Source of the DNA: Rhizomys pruinosus
Taxonomy: Eukaryota > Chordata > Mammalia > Rodentia > Spalacidae
Assembly: GCA_009823505.1 (NCBI GenBank)
Contig: VZQC01005680.1
Coordinates: 5,854,090-5,918,089, forward strand
Direction of reading: 5' to 3'
Length of the DNA stretch: 64,000 nucleotides
The notes under the pieces were generated by a model. The model ran no database searches. It saw only the letters and a list, made by a program, of their open reading frames with translations, and had not been told where the DNA came from. Position numbers and translations under genes: made by a program. Of this stretch, positions 56,069 to 64,000 are shown piece by piece (within the stretch, counting starts at the first letter, position 1; every line of letters starts with the position of its first letter).

Positions 56069-57483
56069 GTTTCTGGGGTGGAATGACCTCCACTAAGGAG
56101 GGGGGATATACTGGGTCCTTAGCACCATGTGTTTGGTAAAATTTACCTGCTGGTTAATAAATCTGACAAGTGAGTTAAGGATGCAGGGAACACAAGTCAG
56201 AGAAACCAGGATAAGTTTACTGGCAGGTCCAGGAAGTTTTCAGCTCTCAGGTGAGAAAGAAACTAGATTTGGGGGGCTCTTGACCCTAAACTGCCTAGCC
56301 AATTTTTAGCTCCTATTTTTATCACACTACCTTCTGAGGAGGTTACCCCAATTGCCATGAGGGAATCAGGGTGCTGACCACTCTGACTTCTTCCATGCTG
56401 AAAAGGGGTGTAGAGTGTGGCAACTGGGGTACTCCCTGTTCAGTGGGTCTATCTCAAAGACCCCCAAGGTATAGCTATAGAGAGACCAAAGTCCTTGAGT
56501 GGTGCCTGTGAAGGAGAAGTGAAGGCAAGGGTAGTTAGGTACATTTTCTAGACAGGGAACAAGGAGAAGTAAGAACAGGGTGAATTAAATGTCCAACTTA
56601 AAAGTCCATTAGAATTTCTCAACCAGGTGTTCCAAAGCATCCATTAATTGGGTTTCCTTTTGTTCATTTGGCCATGGTGTCTGGACTCAGGATCTGCTTT
56701 CCAGGCCATTTTGATAGTCATGGTGTGAGCTTACTCTTACGTTGTTGCTAATGGAGTTAATTTTGTTATTTGACAACAATAGATCTCCCATGACTTTAAG
56801 CCTAATGTCTGGAAGCACAATCTCACAGACTTTAAAGAAAATACAATGATTACTTATCTTTTGGTTATACTTTCCTTTTAGGTGTTTAAGCCCATACAGT
56901 TGGCCCAGATTAACTAAGCTTTGTTTTCTCAAGGTCGGTCGAGGATCTGGTTCCTATGGGTCACTTAGGTCTTAGGGGAGTGGCTCGTGCCTTTATTTTA
57001 CCAGTTCCATCTATGTGAGGGGACAAAGTCAGGTCTTGCTTGACTGGGCTTCCCTTTGAAGCCTGGGGAGATTCTCCTCTATGTTGACCTTCTTTCTTTA
57101 GACTGGATACTGGTCAGAGTCCCTTAAGTGAATCTCCAAAGCCTCCCTGGCCCAGGAAGACTGGTGACTCACAGCCACAAGACATTTCAAGAGATGCCCC
57201 CATCTCTAGTCCCTTGGGCCTTAGTTGACCTCAAAGGGCAAGGAACAAAATTGTCCTTTAGATCCCTTGGCTGAATTGGTATGGGCATTAAGTATGGCTG
57301 TTAACCATCCAGAAAGGCTAAGTTACACCAGCCTGATACTTTTAATTACTGTATAATATTTTAGATAAGGCTTGGACAAAAGTCCAAGGAGCCTTGGATA
57401 ACACTGACTGGAAGAGATATTTAACACCATAGGTTGAGCAGGCATAGCCCATGAGAGAGAATTAAACCAATTTCCGGGCTATA

Positions 57484-57650
57484 TTTTTTTTTTCTTTTTC
57501 TTTTTTTGGTCTTTTCCAAAGACAGGGTCCCCCTGTAGCCCCAGCATCCTGGAATTCACTCTGTAGACCAGGCTGGCCTTGAACACACAAAGATCTGCCT
57601 GCCTCTGCCTCCCAAGTGCTAGGATTAAAGGCGTGCACCACCATGCTTAA
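57484..57650 (-). mobile_element. B1 SINE (antisense), copy 1 only
   Basis: Complete antisense B1 inside copy 1. The matching place in copy 2 (62685-62700) is empty. Confidence 0.93.
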
Positions 57651-58039
57651 ATGTAAACTGTTTACTACAATTTTCTACAAACATTCTCTTCCAGGACACC
57701 CCCCTCCCCATTTCCTGATTTATAGTTCTCCAAGAAAGGCAGGAGCTGTATCATATACCTAAAGACAGGAGATAAGCTGATAGGGTTTACCAAGCCCATT
57801 CAAATAGCCTCCTTCTGGACTGCATGCGGCTGGTTCAGGGAGCAAAACTTAGCTTCTTTTGAGCCAAATTATCTTGTTAGAGCAAATGAAATATCAAAAG
57901 TAACACTTGTGTGATACAGAGAAGCATAAAGTACATCTTTCAGTAGCCAGAGGTAACCCACTACTTGTCCATGACCATTTAATTCAAATCCATAACAGGG
58001 AGTCCAGTGCAAGACAGGAGTGGACTGAAAATTAGCAAC

Positions 58040-58208
58040 AATTCTATTTATTTATTTATTTATTTATTCATTCATTCATTCATTCATTCATACTACCATG
58101 CCTGGCTTAAAGACTGTTCTTAGCCACCATGTGGGTGCTGGGAATTGAGCCCTGATCCTTTGCAAGAGCAGTCAGCATTCTTGACCACTGAGCCATCTCT
58201 ACACCCCT
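58040..58208 (-). mobile_element. B2/B3 SINE (antisense), copy 1 only
   Basis: (TTTA)n/(TTCA)n tail, then CATGCCTGGCTTAAAGAC.. and CACCATGTGGGTGCTGGG to CTGAGCCATCTCTACACCC. AACAATTCT flanks it on both sides. Absent from copy 2. Confidence 0.85.
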
Positions 58209-58614
58209 AACAATTCTTTATATTTATAATCTTATTTAGGTCATTAGTAAACTAGGTTAAGTGTTTATACCAATTTTTTCCTGGAAATATTTAGCCAATT
58301 TAATTTAATACAGGTATCATCCTTTTACTAAACCTTGAAGTGCCATGTGATGTATATATAAAGCTTGGGCAAAAACTGAACACTCTTAAATAAACCTTGA
58401 CTAGAAATACATTTTAGATACATTTTAGATATACATTTTGCTTAAACTACTTGACTGAACCTTAGAAAATTAAGCTTGTTCATATAGTCTCACCTTTTAT
58501 CTGCCATAACAAACATCCTCAGACTTTTATCACTTGCATAGACTTTCTCATCATATTTATATAATCCTTACTAAAATATCTCCATTTCTATATCTCACTA
58601 ACATTTTTCTCACC

Positions 58615-58768
58615 TCATTTCTTTTTTTTTGGTCTCTTCGAGACAGGGTCTCCCTGTAGCCCCAGCTGTCTTCACTCTGTAGACCAGGCTGGCCTTGAAC
58701 TCATAAAGATCTGCCTGCCTCTGCCTCCCAAGTGCTAGGATTAAAGGTGTGCACCACCATGCCTGGCT
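58615..58768 (-). mobile_element. B1 SINE (antisense), copy 1 only
   Basis: Antisense B1 with a small deletion (CCAGCTGTC-TTCACTC). CTCATTTCTTTT occurs on both sides. Absent from copy 2. Confidence 0.93.
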
Positions 58769-58960
58769 CTCATTTCTTTTCTTAATACCATGAGACATAA
58801 CAACATTAATAAACAGATTGACCTTTAGTTGTGAAGATTTACTAAGTAATTAATATTATTAATATTGATTTCCCATGTAATGAGATGGGACAGTTTTCTC
58901 AAATACACTAATATAAACTGTGAGATGTCGTTGCAAGCCTGGGAGCAGGTTTTGAATGGC

Positions 58961-59761
58961 TGATTCTCTTTGAATGCTTAGAGATGTTTTACGTAGGCTT
59001 GGAAAATGTCCCCATGTGTATAACACATCCAAACACAGAAATAACTTGCACCCTGGAAATTAACAATCTTAGCAATTTGATATCAAGTAAATTAGTATTC
59101 ATTTTTGTAATTATTCCCTTAGTATTAAGCATGAGTCTATACATTAAAACAATCCTGTAAAATAAATACTGTGGTTAGACACAATGTAGAGCATTTATAG
59201 AAATGTAGTAAATATCCCTATCTGGGTTTCCAACTTAATAAGAGATAGAAAATGAGATAGATCAGACCCTAAGGTGGGCCAGATAAACTCCATTTTGTTT
59301 ATAAATCATTGTTTCTGACCTTAACCTAAACCTCTGCTGTGCTGGGACTGAAGACATACTGGGATCGAAGGCATAGCCCACCACACCTGGCTGGTTTGCA
59401 GAACTCTCAGGAGTGGCCCCAGGCCACAGGATTGAGAAATGCATCAGGGCCTATTCTCAAGGAAAAGTCTTAAGGTGTGGTGAGATTAGCTAACTTCTGC
59501 TCTTTGTAAAATGCTTGATACGTTAATCAAATACCTCTGCTCTGGAAAATGCTTATTTCTGACCCATAACATTAATAAGGCAATAAAGACACATCCATTA
59601 TTAAAGACCATTTAAAGATCGACAGTACCCAAAGCATTTAGTGAAGTACAAACAGCTTTCATGAGTTCCATTCATCAAGTTCTTAACAATCAACTCTCTT
59701 CTATAAACACAAGCACACAGAAAGGACTGCCTGCCAGATAAGCAGATGGCACAGGTTCCTA
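58961..59761. other. Unassigned, with a B1 scrap
   Basis: About 800 bp. 59330-59395 is the antisense B1 head (GGGATCGAAGGCATAGCCCACC). AAACTCCATTTTGTTTATAAATC nearby is LTR-like. Otherwise unrecognised. Confidence 0.45.
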
Positions 59762-60285
59762 TGAGGAGGAAGGGATTATGCCCAGATCACAGAGACCCTC
59801 AAAAGACCACCAGGACACATGGCTCTGATGCAAACACAAAGTCTTTATCAAGCTCGAGCTTGGGCTGCCATCCTGTCCTATGCAGCAGAGAGGAAAGAGC
59901 AGCACTTGGTTTAGGGGAGTTGGCTTTTTAAAAGGGGAAAACTGCAAATGGGGAATTTTTCAGTCTGGACATTTTGTTATTGATTCATAGTGACTGAGGA
60001 AGCATGATGTTTTAAACTGATAGGTTGGCTTTGGTAGCGCCGTGGCGGGAGATTTTACTCACTGAGTACATCCTGGTGGAAGAGCAAACATGTTTTTTTA
60101 ACCTTTGGTCCTTCCCTGTTAGCTATTTTCAACAAACAACCATTGGTCCTTCTCTGCTAGCTATTGAGATATTTTGTGGTTTTTCCTGGAATCTGAGGGT
60201 GGGGGGCTGTTTCTTGGATGGTGTATTTCCACAAAATAGAAACATGGAGTCTATTTTGTTCCCTTATAACTGGTCCCTCTTTACA
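59762..60285 (-). mobile_element. ERV 3' LTR (antisense)
   Basis: 524 bp with TG...CA ends. In antisense: starts TGTAAAGAGGG right after a polypurine tract, has CCAAT elements (GACCAATGG), a TATA-like TTTTAAAAAG (59923-59934), then GATAAAGACTTTGTG as the poly(A)-signal/R region and a TGGTCTTTTGAGGG U5. The layout is that of class I ERV LTRs. Its left neighbour should be host flank. Confidence 0.75.
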
Positions 60286-60298
60286 TTCCCCCATTCCT
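60286..60298 (-). other. ERV polypurine tract
   Basis: Antisense reads AGGAATGGGGGAA immediately before the LTR, the expected plus-strand primer site. Confidence 0.75.
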
Positions 60299-60369
60299 GT
60301 GGGTATACCCTAGAGGCCAATCTTGATCTCTTTATTTTAAGATATTTAGTCCATTTGGATGACATCATC

Positions 60370-60777
60370 TGTGCTGGATAGCTTTAGTGTCAACTTGACA
60401 CACCTGGGTTGAGGGAGCCTCAATTGGGGAATTGGCTCCATTGGATTGGCCTGTGGCCACATCTGTGGAGTATTGTCTTGATTGTCAAGCAGTGTGGGAG
60501 GGTCCAGCCCACAATGAGTGGTGCCACCCTGGGCAGGTTGTTGTGTACCATATAAGAAGGCAGGCTGGGCATGAGCCAGGGGAGCAAGTCAGTGAACAGC
60601 ATTCCTCCATGGCCTGTGCTTCAGCTCCTGCCTCCATGTTCCTGCCCTGAGTTCCTGCCTTGGGCTCCCTAAGTGATGAACTGTGGCCCAGGAGATGTAA
60701 ACTGAATAAACCCTTTCCTCCGGAAGTTGGTGTCGGTCAGAGTGTTTTGTCACAGCAATGGAAGACAAACTAGAACA
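60370..60777 (+). mobile_element. MT-type MaLR solo LTR
   Basis: 408 bp, same family as the LTRs at 25104-27065. Begins TGTGCTGGATAGC, AATAAACCCTTTCC near its end, finishes ACTAGAACA. The flanks TCATC and TCGTC match at 4 of 5 bases, the expected 5-bp duplication. It lies in the env tail of the antisense ERV. Confidence 0.93.
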
Positions 60778-60837
60778 TCGTCATATGGCTTCCTATCTGA
60801 ATACCATTTTGGTCAAGTCTGATGTGGTCTGACCTGA

Positions 60838-60991
60838 GAACTATCAGTTGTATGGCTCCTAATTGTTCTTTCATGAAGACCACCAGTCAGTTTAGGATGC
60901 ATGAACCTAGGATGAGTACCAATAAAAGGATAAGCAGGGGGCCTATCAAGGTGTAGTTAATAAACTGTTGCGACCAGGGGCCTTCAAATCC
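60838..60991 (-). pseudogene. ERV env membrane-anchor remnant
   Basis: In antisense a GPWSQQF segment precedes a hydrophobic run (GPLLILLLVL) and a SCILN box, then a KEQLGAIQL tail, which is the layout of class I env transmembrane subunits. A stop follows the CILN box, so it is not functional. Confidence 0.85.
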
Positions 60992-62284
60992 TTGAAGGAA
61001 GTTCACAAAGTTAACCATAGTTGGTGTTTCCAAGAAGGAATGATCTCTGCTAGGAGGTTGTATTGGGTCCCTAGCACCATGATTTTAATGGAATTTACCC
61101 ACTTGTCAATGAATCTGACAAGTGAGTTAAGGATGCATGAGCCACAAGTCAGAGCAACCAGAAGGATAATTCCACTGGCAGATCCAGGAAGTCCTCAGCT
61201 TTCAGCTGAGAAAGAAATGGGCTCTTTTGGGGGGGGGTCTTGACCCTAAACTGCCTAGCCAATTTTTATCTCCTACTTTTGTCACATTACCCTCTGAGGA
61301 GGATACTCCAATTGCCAAGAAGGAATCAGGGCAGCGACCTCTCTGACTTCTTCCATGCTGAAAATGGTTACCTGCTCAGTGGATCTATCTAAAAGACCCC
61401 AAAAAGTATAGTTACAGAGAGAACAAAATCCTTGACCAGTGCCTGTGAAGGTGAGAGTAGCTAGGTACATTTTCTAGGCAGGGAACCAAGAGAGGAACAG
61501 GGTGAATTAAATGTCCAACTTAAAAGTCCTTTGGAATATCTCAATGAGGGGTTCCAAAGCATCTATTATTGGGCTTCTCCTTTTGTTCATTTGTCCATTG
61601 TGTCTGGACTCAGTATCTGCTTTCCAGGAATTTTCGATAGTCACAGTGTGAGTTTTACCTTAGGTAACTGCTTAAATAGAAAGAGGAAAATTTATTATTT
61701 GATAACAACAGATCTCATATGACTTTAAATGACTTAAAATCTAGTGTTTGGAGGCACAATCTTTCAGACATTAAAGGAAATATAAGGATTACTTATCTTT
61801 TGATTATACTTTCCTCTTGGGTGTTTAAGTCCATACAGTTAGCCCAGATTGACCAACTTTTGCTTTCTCAAGGTCAGTTGAGGATCTGGTCCTCAGGGGC
61901 CACTCGGACTTTTGGGGGGGGGGGCCTCTGGCTCCTCTTAGCTTTTCATTTACCAGTTCCATCCACACAAGGACAAAGTCAGGTTTTTCTAGACCAGGCT
62001 TCCTTTTTTGAAGCATGAAGAGACATTCCTCTTTACAGACTGGACACTGGCTAGAGTCCTGTTACTGGATCTCCAAGACCTCCCTGCCCAGGAGGACTGG
62101 TGTCTCACAATTGCAAGACATTTCAGGAGATGCCCCAGACATAATCCCCCAGGGCTAGTTGACCTCAGAGGGCAAGGAACAAAGTTGTTCCTTAGGTCCC
62201 TTAGCCAAATTGGTATGGGCATTTAAGTATGGTAATTATCCATCCAGAAAGGCTTAGTTACACCAGTGTAATACTTTTAATCTT

Positions 62285-62528
62285 TTTTATTTTTAAATTT
62301 TATTTTTTTGTATGTGTATGAATGTACTGTCTGCATGTTGGTCTGTGCACCCATGTTGTGCAATGCCTCTGAGGTCAGAAGAGGGTCTCAGATTCCCCTG
62401 GAACTGGAGTTCTCCAGGAATTGGAGTTACAGATGGTTCTTAGCCGCCACGTGGGTGCTGGGGATCGAACCCAGGTCCTCTGCAAGAGCAGTCAGTGCTC
62501 TTAACCTCTAGGCTATCTTTCCAGCCCC
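62285..62528 (-). mobile_element. B2 SINE, 17-bp-duplication form, copy 2 only
   Basis: Antisense B2 with both units. ACCAGTGTARTACTTTTAAT (20 bp, one mismatch) flanks it. Copy 1 has the empty site at 57327-57350. Confidence 0.96.
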
Positions 62529-63540
62529 ACCAGTGTAGTACTTTTAATTAGTGTATAAAATTCTAGATAAGGCTTGGACAAAAGTTCAATCACCCTTGTT
62601 TAATACTGACTGGAGGAGGGACTTAACACCATACAGGTGTTAAGTCCAAGCAGGCATAACCTGCAAGATCGAATTAAACAATTTCCGGTTCATTTTAAAT
62701 GTAAACTGTTCACTACAATTACTACAGACAGGAACAATCTTTTTCTTTTTCAGACCCTTTATCCTGATTTATAGTTTTCCCAGAAAGTCAGGAGTTGTAA
62801 CACATACCAGAAGACAGGAAATAAACTGATAAGGATTACCAAGTCCATCCAAACTGTCTTTTGGACTGCATGCAGTTGGTTCAGGAAGATAGAATCTAGC
62901 TTTTTGAGCCAAATTATCTGGTTAGGTTAAAGGAAATATCAAAAGCAACTCTTGCAAGAAACATAAAGTACATTTTTCAGTAACCATAGGTAACCCACCA
63001 TTTGCCTGTGTCCATTTAATCCAAACCTGTAACAGGGAGTCAGGTTCAAGCCAGGAGAGGACTGAAAATTAACAACTCTGTATATTCACAATCCTATTCA
63101 GGCACTAGTAAACCACTTTGAGTGTTTATACCAATTTAATTTAATACAGGTATTTTATCATTTTACTAAATCTTGAAGTGCCATGTGATATGCATATAAA
63201 GTTTGGACAAAAACTGAAGACTCTCAAACAAACCTTGACTATATTTACATTTTGAGTCTTAAATTAGTTGACTGAACCTTATAAAATTAAGCTTACTCAT
63301 ATAGTCTCACCTTTTCCCTGCCATAACAAACCTCCTCAGACTTTTATCACTCGCATAGATTTTTCTCATCATCTTTACATAAATCCTTACTAAAAATACC
63401 TTTTTAACATTTTCCACTTTTTATATTCCTTTTTGATACCATGAGACATAACATTCATAAACAGATTAACCCTTAATTGTGCAGATTTACTAATTAATTA
63501 ACATTTATTTCCCATGTAATAAGATGGAACCATTATGTCA

Positions 63541-64000
63541 AATACAATAGTTTGAAAAATCACAGAAATGCTCAATAAAAATTGAGCTCTTAGTTTCAAA
63601 CATCTCAGGACTAAACACCCTCTATATCCACCCAGGCAACCATGCCTCTTGCTTTATGGCAGGGATGCAAATGGTCAATGACAAACAGCTTCACACAGCA
63701 ACTTTTTAAAACTTTCCTTCTGGGCCAAAGACTATGTCTATGAGGATTAAAGTATCCCTGTCAGGCCTCTAACAGCAGATTGTGAAGGGCCTAAAGTCTG
63801 CCCTTCCTTCCCAGACACAATGTCAGACACATAAAATCTGTCATGTTACATTTTACATTTTGAAATATGGAAGAATATTTTAAATACTTTTAAGGCATTT
63901 ATTTATTAAAACGTTCTCTGCCAAGATTTCACATTAGCTTAAAATTCAATTCAGTCTTTACATGTCTCTGAGGTTGTCACCTCAATGCCACAAAAAATAC
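63541..64000. other. Unassigned to window end
   Basis: About 460 bp, probably continuing the antisense ERV, but no motif is readable. Confidence 0.4.

Larger units (their letters stand above)
56069..58960 (-). mobile_element. ERV-derived paralog, copy 1
   Basis: Diverged direct copy of 61020-63540, collinear through blocks such as AATCTGACAAGTGAGTTAAGGATGC, CTGACTTCTTCCATGCTGAAAA, GTGTCTGGACTCAG and AGGCTAAGTTACACCAG. In antisense it should correspond to the region upstream of an env membrane anchor, by analogy with copy 2. No open frame. It carries two B1s and a B2/B3 that copy 2 lacks. The env anchor is replaced by the LTR-like segment at 55842-56068. Confidence 0.7.
60778..63540 (-). mobile_element. 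ERV-derived paralog, copy 2
   Basis: Antisense ERV sequence ending in env, polypurine tract and LTR. Copy 1 (56069-58960) matches it from about 61020 rightwards. The part right of 61250 is too decayed to assign to named domains; pol or env surface is expected from position. A young B2 (62263-62550) is specific to this copy. Confidence 0.7.

Noticed and set aside
1..64000. A novel multi-gene system
   Set aside because: I looked on both strands for clustered open frames, operon-like spacing, conserved domains and structured RNAs. Everything with a signal is a rodent retroelement, a simple repeat or a probable assembly feature.

Overview
This window is nuclear DNA from a rodent of the mouse-like (muroid) group. 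The evidence is the repeat content: many B1, B2/B3 and B4-type SINEs, long LINE-1 pieces with muroid (Lx-like) 3' untranslated regions, and MT/ORR1-type ERVL-MaLR LTRs. The species cannot be read from the window. A B2 form with a 17-bp internal tandem duplication dominates and should be diagnostic of the lineage. I found no host protein-coding exon, tRNA, rRNA, snoRNA or CpG island that I can defend. Open reading frames are short; nearly all are shadows of SINEs, LINE-1, simple repeats or Ns. The DNA is best read as intergenic or deep intronic.

Layout. 1-3655: 5'-cut LINE-1 on + with nested B1 and B2. 4225-8335: a ~2 kb block present twice in tandem, with perfectly matching stretches alternating with stretches full of small indels, which looks like an assembly or unpolished-read artefact. 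8.4-14.1 kb: SINEs, a 220-bp pyrimidine tract and an MLT1-like LTR. 14.3-16.4 and 19.3-20.3 kb: LINE-1 3' UTRs on -, the first interrupted by a class II-like solo LTR. 17.5-18.2 kb: a three-level nest (B2 in a MaLR LTR in a B1). 20.3-24.9 kb: SINE-dense. 25104-27065: a complete MaLR retrotransposon with both LTRs. 28.7-37.8 kb: a LINE-1 ORF2 fragment on - (30.7-33.8 kb) flanked by two rearranged copies of a ~1.1 kb composite. 37.9-44.2 kb: mostly unassigned with a few SINEs and old LTRs. 44190-45660: a 384-base N gap with inverted repeats on both sides. 46.3-48.7 kb: a decayed, internally deleted class I endogenous retrovirus (ERV) on + with gag, protease, pol and env scraps. 49.5-55.7 kb: sparse old LTRs and SINEs. 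55.8-63.5 kb: two paralogous ~2.5-2.9 kb ERV-derived segments on -. The second ends in an env transmembrane relic, a MaLR solo LTR, a polypurine tract and a complete-looking ERV LTR.

Nothing here works as a gene system. The value lies in the insertion history (nesting, target-site duplications, differential SINEs between paralogs), the lineage-specific B2 form, and several places where the assembly itself is doubtful. Repeat family names come from recognised sequence features, not a database search, so subfamily assignments are approximate.
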